From Caldisericota bacterium (GTDB lineage Bacteria; Caldisericota; Caldisericia; Cryosericales; Cryosericaceae), in assembly GCA_026390285.1 (NCBI GenBank), contig JAPLGH010000013.1, forward strand, positions 1 through 5,183: a DNA stretch of 5,183 nucleotides, read 5' to 3'. The number at the start of each line of letters is the position of its first letter. Position 1 is the stretch's first letter. The notes under the pieces were generated by a model. The model had not been told where the DNA came from, made no database searches, and worked only from the letters and a program-made list of their open reading frames with translations. The position numbers and the translations under genes are program-made. Shown one piece after another: positions 1-5,182 of the stretch.

Positions 1-1
1 G

Positions 2-838
2 GATTCCATGGCGGGAAAGCAGGAGCACTACCTGGAGGGCAAATCTGTTGCCATGATCTTCCAGAAGGCCTCGACCCGCACCAGGGTTTCCTTCGAAGTC
101 GCTGCATTCGAACTCGGAGCTCACGCATTGTACCTCAACGCAAACGACATGCAGCTGCACCGGGGTGAGACCATCGCGGATACCGCACATGTTCTCTCTC
201 GCTACGTCGCGGGCATTGTCGCCCGCGTGTTTGCGCACCAGGACCTCGTCGATCTGGCTGCCAACAGCGATTCTCCAATCATCAACGCCCTGTCCGACCT
301 GAGCCATCCCTGCCAGATCCTGGGAGACCTCATGACCATTCGGGAGAAGAAGGGTGCCCTCAAGGGCCTCAGACTCGCGTACGTTGGTGACGGCAACAAC
401 GTCGCCAACTCTCTGCTGCTCGGATGCGCGCGCGTTGGCATGAATATTGCCATCGCTTCGCCCAAGGGGTTCGAGCCCAGGGAAGACATTCTCAAGACCG
501 CGGCCGAGATTGCCAAGCAGAGCGGCAGTACCGTGTTCGTGACCAACGACCCTGTTGTTTCTGTCCAGGACGTCGACGCCGTGTATACGGACGTCTGGGC
601 ATCCATGGGCCAGGAAGCAGAGCATGAGGAGCGCGTAAAGGTCATGCGCCCCTTCTCCCTCACGGGAGATCTCATGAAGCACGCCAAGAACGATGCCATC
701 GTCCTACACTGCCTCCCGGCCCACCGTGGCGAAGAGATTACCGACGAAGTCATGGACGGCCCTCAAAGCGTCGTATTCGATCAGGCAGAGAACAGGCTCC
801 ATATCCAGAAGGCAGTCCTGGCCCTTCTCCTTGGCTAG
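2..838 (+). CDS. argF: Ornithine carbamoyltransferase, 5'-truncated by window edge
   Basis: This enzyme transfers the carbamoyl group of carbamoyl phosphate to ornithine, giving citrulline, in cytosolic arginine synthesis (or in reverse in arginine fermentation). Counting from the first visible Met (position 8), the carbamoyl-phosphate loop STRTR is at residues 22-26, HPCQ at 100-103, the ornithine-loop signature DVWASMG at 195-201, and HCLP at 234-237, followed by VFDQAENR near the C-terminus. The SMG loop and HCLP point to ornithine rather than aspartate carbamoyltransferase. The frame is open to the left edge, and the first visible residues align about 35-40 residues into the usual ~310-residue chain, so ATG 8 is probably internal. 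The C-terminus is complete, with a TAG stop. The gene converges on the thioredoxin-like gene and shares its terminator. Whether it is the biosynthetic argF or the catabolic arcB form cannot be decided here; argF is the default name. Confidence 0.95.
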   Translation, partial: DSMAGKQEHYLEGKSVAMIFQKASTRTRVSFEVAAFELGAHALYLNANDMQLHRGETIADTAHVLSRYVAGIVARVFAHQDLVDLAANSDSPIINALSDLSHPCQILGDLMTIREKKGALKGLRLAYVGDGNNVANSLLLGCARVGMNIAIASPKGFEPREDILKTAAEIAKQSGSTVFVTNDPVVSVQDVDAVYTDVWASMGQEAEHEERVKVMRPFSLTGDLMKHAKNDAIVLHCLPAHRGEEITDEVMDGPQSVVFDQAENRLHIQKAVLALLLG

Positions 839-861
839 CAGCTGTCCTTAACCGCAGCAAC

Positions 862-897
862 CAAGAAAGGGCCGGAGATATCTCCGGCCCTTTCTTG
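862..897. terminator. Bidirectional intrinsic terminator, perfect 36-bp palindrome
   Basis: Every base pairs from 862/897 inward to the centre at 879/880, with no mismatch. A GC-rich core (GGGCCGGAG and its complement) is flanked by an A-rich left arm and a T-rich right arm, so either strand forms a hairpin ending in a U-rich stretch. It starts 24 bases after the ornithine carbamoyltransferase stop and lies 28 bases beyond the stop of the convergent thioredoxin-like gene. That position fits a shared terminator for both transcripts. Confidence 0.88.
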
Positions 898-915
898 ATC
901 TGGCAGTTCCAGATC
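897..915. repeat. Small inverted repeat next to the terminator
   Basis: The arms GATCTGG (897-903) and CCAGATC (909-915) pair perfectly around a 5-base loop. It lies between the stop codon of the minus-strand thioredoxin-like gene and the main terminator palindrome, sharing one base with it. It may add structure to the 3' end of that transcript. It lacks its own U-tract, so I do not call it a terminator. Confidence 0.45.
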
Positions 916-924
916 TGATGTTCT

Positions 925-1296
925 TCAGTCAGGACGGCCAATAGAAGATAGAAACTCCCTCAGATACTCTGCCTCCGGCAGGGCACCGATGACCTCACGG
1001 TCTTCGTTCATCACGCTCTTGGGTACTGAACTCACCAAGTACTGGTCGGCAACTTCGGGAAACTCGCCGGCCTCGATGACTTCAGCACGAATCAGTGGGT
1101 TCACCATGCCAAACTGCTGAGCCAGCGGAAGGTATCGCCTGTTGGCATCGTTCACCAGGGGCGGCGTCCCATCCAGCGCAATGGAAGTCACTCCCGTGTC
1201 CGACGCAGTAATCAGCGTGAGCGTGACCGGAGCGACCAGATGCTCGGCAAAACGATCTCGCCATAATTGAGCATCTTCAGTCTTCAGCAAAGCCAT
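925..1296 (-). CDS. Cysteine-less thioredoxin-fold protein (AhpF-NTD/PDO-like)
   Basis: This is a 123-residue protein with a thioredoxin/glutaredoxin-like fold and no signal peptide or membrane segment. The C-terminal half, from about residue 63, reads like the AhpF N-terminal domain and archaeal/Aquifex-type protein disulfide oxidoreductases: NPLIRAEVIEAGEFPE, then SSVPKSV with the expected cis-proline at 92, then GALPEAEYLREFL. In those families CxxC lies about 20-25 residues before the segment equivalent to AEVIE. Here that position reads NDAN (49-52), and the whole protein has no Cys, so classical dithiol exchange is not possible. About 17 residues (32-48) separate the first beta strand from that position, more than usual. 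The ATG at 1296 follows AGGAGG with a 7-base spacer. The gene lies 165 bp downstream of trxB on the same strand, so it is probably co-transcribed. Its role is unknown; a structural or regulatory partner of the reductase, or a decayed thioredoxin, are possibilities. The homology statements are from memory. Confidence 0.72.
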   Translation of the reverse strand: MALLKTEDAQLWRDRFAEHLVAPVTLTLITASDTGVTSIALDGTPPLVNDANRRYLPLAQQFGMVNPLIRAEVIEAGEFPEVADQYLVSSVPKSVMNEDREVIGALPEAEYLREFLSSIGRPD

Positions 1297-1461
1297 TCTT
1301 GTTCCTCCTGCTATTTCTTATGTCTGTTTCTCTGTTGTCAGCAGCAACTTCGTTCATGGCGGCTGCAATCCGCTTCAGTGAATCGTGATGCACTTGCACT
1401 GTCGTCCGCACGTTTCCTTTGCCTGTGGGTCGTGACACTTTCCTCGTGACTCCAGCAGACG
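1297..1461. other. Spacer between trxB and the thioredoxin-like gene
   Basis: These 165 bases lie between two same-strand genes. I see no convincing hairpin terminator and no good promoter. A minus-strand reading frame of 62 codons begins with a GTG at 1465 that overlaps the trxB stop (GTGA) and runs past the next gene's start to 1277. It has only a GGAG placed 2 bases before the GTG, no recognisable motif, and a tail in another frame of the downstream gene. I treat it as probably non-coding. Confidence 0.4.
1304..1309 (-). promoter_or_regulatory. Ribosome binding site of the thioredoxin-like gene
   Basis: A full AGGAGG lies 7 bases before the ATG at 1296. It fixes that start and shows the Cys-less gene has a strong initiation site of its own, which argues against a dead remnant. 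Confidence 0.85.
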
Positions 1462-2445
1462 TCACGTCTCCAGACTTCGTATATATTGTTCGGCGCTGAC
1501 AGCGGCAATGGCACCGTCGGCGCAGGCAGTGATGACCTGTTTCAGGGGCGTATCCGTGACATCCCCTACGGCAAAGAGGCCCTTAAGGGAAGTCTCCTTG
1601 TTCGCGTCGGTCTTTATCAGGCCCTTGTCCGTCAATTCGACGAGGTCTTTGACGAGCTCGCTATTGGGTTTCTCTCCAATCGACCCGAAGATCCCATCGA
1701 CGTGCAGCGTTTCCTGCTGGTGTGTCTGGACATTCTCGATGACCAGCTCCTCGACTTTCCTGTCGCCAAGGACGTTGACGGGGATGGCATTGAGCTTCAG
1801 CTCGATACTAGGATTGGCGAACACTTCTTCCTGAAGCATTTGTGCGGCCCTCAGCTCGCCTCTCCGATGTACCAGGAATACTTTCCTTGCAAACTTGCTC
1901 AGATAGAGGGCCTCATGGAGTGCCGCATCCCCTCCGCCGACCACACTGACAATCTTGTTCTTGAAGAAGGCAGCATCACAGGTAGCGCAGTAGGAAATCC
2001 CCTTCCCCCTGAACTTCTCTTCCTCGGGCACCGGCAGCTTGACAGGCTCTGAACCGGTGGACAGGACGACGGATTTTGCCTTGACCTCGCCTCTTTCCGT
2101 ACCCAGGTAGAATCGGCCGGCTTCCTTCCTGATGCTCGTCACGGCGTTCAGGGAGATTTGTCCGATGAACCTCTCGGCCTGTTTTCTGAACCGTTCGCCA
2201 AGGTCTTCTCCTGAGATTCCTTCAGGGAAGCCGGGAAAACTGTCGACCCAGTCCGAAACGGTAATGAGCCCGCCAATCGAATGTTTTTCCAGAACGATCG
2301 TGCTGAGCCTTGCTCTGCCGGCATAGATTGCTGCAGTCAGTCCTCCGGGACCCGCTCCCACGATGGCGACATCATACGCAACATCTGTTCGGATGTCTTC
2401 TTTCTCGACGGCATCCCCAATGCCTGTCGACTCAAATTCACTCAT
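1462..2445 (-). CDS. trxB: Thioredoxin reductase (NADPH, FAD)
   Basis: This cytosolic flavoenzyme passes electrons from NADPH through FAD and a CxxC pair to thioredoxin-type proteins. The 327-residue product has, in order: a charged ~23-residue N-terminal extension, the FAD dinucleotide fold GAGPGG at 30-35, GGLITVSDWVDSFPGFPEG at 58-76, the redox centre CATC at 153-156, the NADPH-binding GGGDAA at 170-175, VHRRGELRA at 192-200 (the two Arg favour NADPH), and GLFAVGDV at 289-296 for FAD. This is the low-molecular-weight bacterial TrxR type, usually about 310 residues. I chose ATG 2445 because AGGAGG precedes it. An upstream in-frame ATG at 2526 would add 27 residues but has no SD and would lie inside the leader. 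It follows rsfS by 158 bp with a candidate promoter and operator between, and precedes the Cys-less thioredoxin-like gene. The AhpF reductase domain is related, but no fused N-terminal domain is present. Confidence 0.95.
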   Translation of the reverse strand: MSEFESTGIGDAVEKEDIRTDVAYDVAIVGAGPGGLTAAIYAGRARLSTIVLEKHSIGGLITVSDWVDSFPGFPEGISGEDLGERFRKQAERFIGQISLNAVTSIRKEAGRFYLGTERGEVKAKSVVLSTGSEPVKLPVPEEEKFRGKGISYCATCDAAFFKNKIVSVVGGGDAALHEALYLSKFARKVFLVHRRGELRAAQMLQEEVFANPSIELKLNAIPVNVLGDRKVEELVIENVQTHQQETLHVDGIFGSIGEKPNSELVKDLVELTDKGLIKTDANKETSLKGLFAVGDVTDTPLKQVITACADGAIAAVSAEQYIRSLET

Positions 2446-2449
2446 AGTC

Positions 2450-2455
2450 CCTCCT
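2450..2455 (-). promoter_or_regulatory. Ribosome binding site deciding the trxB start
   Basis: AGGAGG lies 4 bases before ATG 2445, a slightly short spacing. The longer in-frame start at 2526 has nothing comparable, so the 327-residue form is preferred. Confidence 0.8.
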
Positions 2456-2543
2456 GGCCTCTGAAACCGAAAACCACGCAGTGCTTCTGCAGTTCGATTT
2501 CCGTCAGACTTCAACGCCCTGCTCATAAATCCGGCACTTCTGC

Positions 2544-2559
2544 ATACCCCAGAGGGTAT
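2544..2559. promoter_or_regulatory. Candidate CsoR/CstR-family operator before trxB
   Basis: This is a perfect inverted repeat, ATACCC-CAGA-GGGTAT. A/T-rich outer bases around C3/G3 inner half-sites are typical of operators bound by CsoR/RcnR/CstR-type repressors, which sense copper, other metals or persulfides. It begins 7 bp downstream of the candidate trxB -10 box, so it would cover the transcription start, a repressing position. No regulator gene of this family is in the window. A 6+6 repeat can also arise by chance or act as a small leader hairpin. Confidence 0.45.
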
Positions 2560-2566
2560 ACAAGGA

Positions 2567-2593
2567 AGTATATTCAGAACCGGGAGAATGCAA
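2567..2593 (-). promoter_or_regulatory. Candidate trxB promoter
   Basis: On the minus strand the -10 box is TATACT (2572-2567), one mismatch from TATAAT. The upstream TTGCAT (2593-2588) is a weak -35 at a short 15-bp spacing. It begins 11 bases after the rsfS stop, leaves a leader of about 115 bases before trxB, and abuts the inverted repeat at 2544-2559. The -10 is the stronger half; the weak -35 would suit a regulated promoter. Confidence 0.45.
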
Positions 2594-2603
2594 CAGCCAA
2601 GTG

Positions 2604-2987
2604 CTACTGGTCCTTCAAGCTTTCAGCGTCCTGCCCTGGAGTGCTCCTGGCGCGATGCCGGGATATCCGCGACCAGAGGCCTTCAAGGTTGTAACGCCTG
2701 CGGACGTCGGCACCAACGAACACGTGGAAAACGGTGTCACCGTAGTCGCACACGACCCAGTCGGAAGCGGGTGTTGATTCGGTAAAGGTGGCGACCCCGT
2801 CATCCGGCTTGACAGCCTTGCCCACCTTGCGAAGCAACGCATCGGCCAGAACCGTGTTGTCGACCGTGGCAACAACCAGGAAATCGAAGAAGGGGGTCCG
2901 CTTCCTGACGTCGATCAATCTGACCGCCTCGGCCCCCATCTTCTCAGACTCCATGACAATTCGGTTTGCCAGTCGTTTGCCGTTCAT
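2604..2987 (-). CDS. rsfS: Ribosomal silencing factor RsfS (YbeB/Iojap family)
   Basis: RsfS binds ribosomal protein uL14 on the 50S subunit and blocks subunit joining, lowering translation in starved or stationary cells. The 127-residue product spans the family domain: an N-terminal helix (LANRIVMESEKMGAE), LIDVRKRTPFFDFLVVAT at 24-41, then the signature DWVVCDYGDTVFHVF at 76-90 and RRRYNLEGLW at 96-105. A ~22-residue polar tail follows. The usual T/S-rich turn after VVAT reads VDN here, a mild divergence. ATG 2987 is chosen because GAGGTG lies just upstream. A GTG at 2993 in the same frame would add two residues but overlaps that SD. In many bacteria rsfS sits with nadD or obg; here it is upstream of trxB on the same strand and divergent from a pilin-like gene. 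With no terminator visible after it, read-through into trxB is possible. Confidence 0.93.
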   Translation of the reverse strand: MNGKRLANRIVMESEKMGAEAVRLIDVRKRTPFFDFLVVATVDNTVLADALLRKVGKAVKPDDGVATFTESTPASDWVVCDYGDTVFHVFVGADVRRRYNLEGLWSRISRHRARSTPGQDAESLKDQ

Positions 2988-2990
2988 GAG

Positions 2991-2996
2991 CACCTC
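2991..2996 (-). promoter_or_regulatory. Ribosome binding site deciding the rsfS start
   Basis: GAGGTG, complementary to the 16S rRNA tail, ends 3 bases before ATG 2987 (GAGG core 5 bases away). The alternative GTG at 2993 lies inside this site, which favours the ATG. Confidence 0.7.
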
Positions 2997-3022
2997 ACAG
3001 TAACAAATGGCCCTGCAATTCT

Positions 3023-3050
3023 ATTGTACGGTCCAACACTCCGAAAGCAA
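3023..3050 (-). promoter_or_regulatory. Candidate rsfS promoter
   Basis: On the minus strand, TTGCTT (3050-3045) and TACAAT (3028-3023, one mismatch from TATAAT) are separated by 16 bp. A start near 3016 would leave a leader of about 30 bases carrying the SD site. Confidence 0.55.
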
Positions 3051-3129
3051 CGTCCAGGTTCCGCCTGTCGTCGAGCCGCCCAGCCTGGAGTGAAAGCAGG
3101 CGTACGTCGCATGTGCGGCCTCCTGGCGT

Positions 3130-3150
3130 AGCCCAGTCGAGGACCGGGCT
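3130..3150. repeat. Imperfect hairpin between divergent promoters
   Basis: AGCCC pairs with GGGCT, then an A/C mismatch, then GTC pairs with GAC around a GAG loop. On the + strand it is followed by CTTTCC, too poor in T for a confident terminator. Apart from this and the two promoters, I see nothing in the 2994-3233 divergent gap. Confidence 0.3.
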
Positions 3151-3173
3151 CTTTCCATTGCCGCCCACAGCGC

Positions 3174-3201
3174 TTGTCAGACACGCACTTCAGGGTAAAC
3201 T
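3174..3201 (+). promoter_or_regulatory. Candidate promoter of the pilin-like gene
   Basis: TTGTCA (3174-3179, one mismatch from TTGACA) and TAAACT (3196-3201, two mismatches from TATAAT) are 16 bp apart. A start near 3208 would place the SD about 15 bases into the transcript. This is the best sigma-70-like match in the window and suggests the gene is transcribed alone. Confidence 0.6.
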
Positions 3202-3222
3202 CACGATGAAATCGTTTGATAC

Positions 3223-3230
3223 AAGGGGAG
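3223..3230 (+). promoter_or_regulatory. Ribosome binding site deciding the pilin-like gene start
   Basis: AAGGGGAG lies just before GTG 3234. It is inside the coding sequence if the upstream in-frame TTG at 3216 were used, so the GTG is preferred. That choice also gives the short basic leader MRRKG expected of a prepilin. Confidence 0.75.
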
Positions 3231-3233
3231 CCT

Positions 3234-3752
3234 GTGCGCAGAAAAGGGTTCACGCTGTTGGAGCTGGTCGTTGCCATGGCGATTGTGATGATTCTGCTAA
3301 CGATCGCCGTGCCGCGTCTGGACAGGTATGTCGCGCGGGTCCGTCTCCGATTCGCCGGGATGACGCTGGTACAAGACCTTCGCAACATGCAGATGAACGC
3401 CGAAGTGGATGAGTCGTTTTATACCATCGTGTTCGTGACCAACGAGAACCGGTACTACTTCAGACAAGGCACCAAGTCCTACGCACCCCCGGGGACGGTC
3501 AGGACGGAGAGGTCGCTGTCGCGGTACGCCGGGTTTCCGCTCGCGGTCGGCAAGAGGAACCCTGTTTCCGCAGTGTTTGGCATTCAGACGTCGATGGTAA
3601 GTCCCGTTGTCACCATGAGCTTCAACGAAATGGGGAGACCGGCCGGTGCTTCCGGCGGCGGTCATGTCACCTTCCTCGACGTGTATGGTGACCGCGTCGA
3701 CGTCATCGTCACACCCGTCGACGGGAACATCCGCATGGCATGGGTTCAATGA
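3234..3752 (+). CDS. Type IV pilin-like protein (GspH/FimT-type pseudopilin)
   Basis: The product is a 172-residue prepilin. MRRKG|FTLLELVVAMAIVM shows a five-residue basic leader ending in Gly, Phe at +1 and Glu at +5, the substrate pattern of the prepilin peptidase/N-methylase PilD. It is followed by a ~20-residue hydrophobic helix (about residues 6-25). The globular part (MTLVQDLRNMQMNAEV, then MSFNEMGRP, then a GGG-HVTF and VDVIVTP-DGNIRM strand pair at the C-terminus) follows the layout of GspH/FimT minor pseudopilins. After processing it would sit in the inner membrane and join a type II secretion pseudopilus, type IV pilus or competence pilus as a minor subunit. No other pilus gene is visible nearby: it is flanked by divergent rsfS and, across a repeat-bearing gap, a convergent peptidase gene. 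It is therefore an orphan within this window. The prepilin call is firm; the exact subfamily is less so. Confidence 0.9.
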   Translation: MRRKGFTLLELVVAMAIVMILLTIAVPRLDRYVARVRLRFAGMTLVQDLRNMQMNAEVDESFYTIVFVTNENRYYFRQGTKSYAPPGTVRTERSLSRYAGFPLAVGKRNPVSAVFGIQTSMVSPVVTMSFNEMGRPAGASGGGHVTFLDVYGDRVDVIVTPVDGNIRMAWVQ

Positions 3753-3766
3753 AGCTCGTACCAGGG

Positions 3767-3841
3767 TGTAACAGGGGACAGCCGTAGTTGTTGTAACAGG
3801 GGACAGTCGTGTAACAGGGGACAGTCGTAGTTGTTGTAACA
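3767..3841 (+). repeat. Compound tandem repeat, TGTAACAGGGGACAG core
   Basis: Three consecutive copies share TGTAACAGGGGACAG. Copies at 3767-3791 and 3810-3834 are 25 bases and end CGTAGTTGT; they differ only at one base (C/T at 3782 and 3825). The middle copy, 3792-3809, is 18 bases and lacks the TAGTTGT tail. A fourth copy starts at 3835 and breaks off after TGTAACA (3841). The array therefore reads as a 43-bp unit (25+18) followed by a partial second unit. It begins 14 bases after the pilin-like stop. The ACAGGGGACAG core resembles sequences I associate with REP/RAYT (IS200-like transposase) repeats, but no inverted partner or transposase is present here. Confidence 0.85.
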
Positions 3842-3889
3842 TGGCGCCGCAGAAGGAAGAGCAGGGTTGCCGGTCGCTATGCACCTTGT

Positions 3890-3926
3890 GGGCCGGGCAG
3901 AGGTTCCCGGGCCCTGTTTCGTTTGT
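3890..3926 (+). terminator. Hairpin terminator after the pilin-like gene
   Basis: GGGCC-GGG (3890-3897) pairs with CCC-GGCCC (3906-3914, one bulged G at 3909) around an 8-base loop, followed on the + strand by TGTTTCGTTTGT. The T-rich tail favours termination of + transcription from the pilin-like gene. The other strand lacks a U-tract, so its use by the convergent peptidase gene is uncertain. Confidence 0.6.
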
Positions 3927-3928
3927 CG

Positions 3929-5182
3929 TCAGTAGTTGAACTGCTGCACCAGGTAGGATGGGTTAAGCCGCTCGCCGGTGGCGTGTTCGATCATGGTGTT
4001 CCATGAGTACTTGGCGCCGGGGGTGAAGACGTTGCCCACGAACCAGCGGCCACCTTCGGGCGTCAGGACCTTGCCGTCGGCTTTGGCGCGCAGGGTGTGG
4101 TCGAACTGGGAGGCGAGCATCTCGCCCAGCAGGTAGTTGTGGTAGTAGACGGGCGCCATGGCGAAGTGGTACTTGGCTGCCCAGTCAGGCTTCTCAAACC
4201 GCTCTTCGGGGGCGTTGAGGTACTGGATGTTCTGGACGCCCTGGTACCAGAGTCGGCTGTCGCTCTTCTCGGTGCGGTACAGCTCGCGCTCGAAGAGCGC
4301 AAAGTGGGTGATCCACCGCGTCGCGACCAGCATCTGGTTGCGGATGGCGATCGGCAGGTCTGCCCGAAGCTTCTGGAGGTTGGCGTCGTCGATGCCCACC
4401 ATCTGCTTGTACCACTTGGGGTCGCGGGCCATGCGCCCGAAGAACATGGCGACGGCCTCGGTCGTGAAGATGTGTGCAGGTTGGCGCAGGACCTCGGGAA
4501 GCGTCATGTCGGTGTACTTGTCGTAGCACGCGTGGCCCATTTCGTGGAGGAGAGTCTCCATTTCGGTCTCGTTGGGCCGCAGGTTGGCCAGGACGCGGAC
4601 GTCGCCTTTGTTGTCGAGGTGCATGCAGAAGGCGTGCTGGTCCTTGCCCGCCCGCTCGTAGAGGTCGCTGCGTGCAATAATGTCGCGGATGTCCAGCCCG
4701 ATCGCATCATAGGTTGCCGTTGCAAGTTCCTCGACGACATGGTTGCCCTTGCCCTCGAAGTACACGCCGAGATCCACATCTGAGGTGCGGGGCGCCTCTT
4801 GGAAGAACATGTCGCTCATGTGCCAGGGCATCAGCTGGGAGGGGTCGACCCCCAGCCGCTGTCCGACAGCCTGGTCGATGGAATCCTTGACGCGGCGGAA
4901 CAGGGTATCGGTCTGGTCGCGGTAGCTCTCGAGCGTCTGTTTGAGCCATGTGCCGTCGAACTCCTGAAGCTGGATGGACATCTCATAGTAGTTGGCGTAC
5001 CCGAGCTTGACGGCCGACTCGTTACGGAGCTTGATGAGGTCCATGAGGCCGGGCTCGAGCACGGCGCCCACCTGCTTGCTGGCGAGCCATGCCTTCTTGC
5101 GAAGGTCATTGTCGGTGCTGGACCGAAGGATCTCCTCGATCTGCTTGTTGTTGACTTCCTTGCCGTCGACGGTTCCACGGAA
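3929..5182 (-). CDS. ACE-like zinc metallopeptidase (M2/M3 type), 5'-truncated
   Basis: This is a gluzincin-type metallopeptidase, probably acting on peptides as a peptidyl-dipeptidase or oligopeptidase. The frame stays open to the right edge; 417 C-terminal residues are visible. Numbering from the first complete codon at the edge, the zinc motif HEMGH is at 213-217 (two His ligands and the catalytic Glu). The expected third ligand is the Glu of TTEAVAMFFG at 242, 25 residues after the second His. The segments FCMHLDNKGDVRVL before the motif, LPEVLRQPAHIF between the ligands, and YHFAMAPVYYHNYLLGE at 338-354 match the general layout of angiotensin-converting-enzyme-like M2 peptidases; the last would carry substrate-binding Tyr and His. 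M3 oligopeptidases share the HExxH plus Glu plan, so M2 versus M3 is not settled. The N-terminus is missing, so any signal peptide and the cellular location cannot be judged. GTG 5071 is internal, since family-like sequence (DLRKKAWLASKQVG) continues upstream of it. It converges on the pilin-like gene. Confidence 0.88.
   Translation of the reverse strand, partial: FRGTVDGKEVNNKQIEEILRSSTDNDLRKKAWLASKQVGAVLEPGLMDLIKLRNESAVKLGYANYYEMSIQLQEFDGTWLKQTLESYRDQTDTLFRRVKDSIDQAVGQRLGVDPSQLMPWHMSDMFFQEAPRTSDVDLGVYFEGKGNHVVEELATATYDAIGLDIRDIIARSDLYERAGKDQHAFCMHLDNKGDVRVLANLRPNETEMETLLHEMGHACYDKYTDMTLPEVLRQPAHIFTTEAVAMFFGRMARDPKWYKQMVGIDDANLQKLRADLPIAIRNQMLVATRWITHFALFERELYRTEKSDSRLWYQGVQNIQYLNAPEERFEKPDWAAKYHFAMAPVYYHNYLLGEMLASQFDHTLRAKADGKVLTPEGGRWFVGNVFTPGAKYSWNTMIEHATGERLNPSYLVQQFNY

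Noticed and set aside
202..753. Minus-strand open frame of 183 codons
   Set aside because: It is antisense to the ornithine carbamoyltransferase gene and lacks any recognisable domain.
925..1296. Frameshift hiding a CxxC in the thioredoxin-like gene
   Set aside because: I read the neighbouring frame across the expected active-site region. It gives CQQAIPSAG, not a CxxC, and the main frame aligns without a break from residue 49 to the end.
1486..2052. Plus-strand open frame of 188 codons
   Set aside because: It lies entirely antisense to trxB, whose frame carries all the family motifs. The frame shows no motif of its own.
2446..2526. 27-residue longer N-terminus for trxB from ATG 2526
   Set aside because: No Shine-Dalgarno precedes it, while ATG 2445 has AGGAGG. 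The extra residues lie before an already extended N-terminus.
2281..2694. Plus-strand open frame of 137 codons spanning the trxB/rsfS junction
   Set aside because: It covers the ends of two well-supported minus-strand genes and their control region. Its product is not protein-like.
3130..3150. Terminator upstream of the pilin-like gene
   Set aside because: The stem has a mismatch and is followed by CTTTCC rather than a T-run, and no + strand gene ends just before it.
3767..3841. CRISPR array
   Set aside because: The repeats are directly adjacent with no unique spacers of uniform length, and no cas gene is present.
3297..3884. Minus-strand open frame of 195 codons
   Set aside because: It runs through the tandem repeat and antisense to the prepilin gene. 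Its start region is translated repeat, and no RBS or motif was seen.
4097..4783. Plus-strand open frame of 228 codons, Val/Leu-rich
   Set aside because: It is antisense to the metallopeptidase, in the register that GC-rich codons keep open. Its low-complexity composition is a shadow of the peptidase codons.
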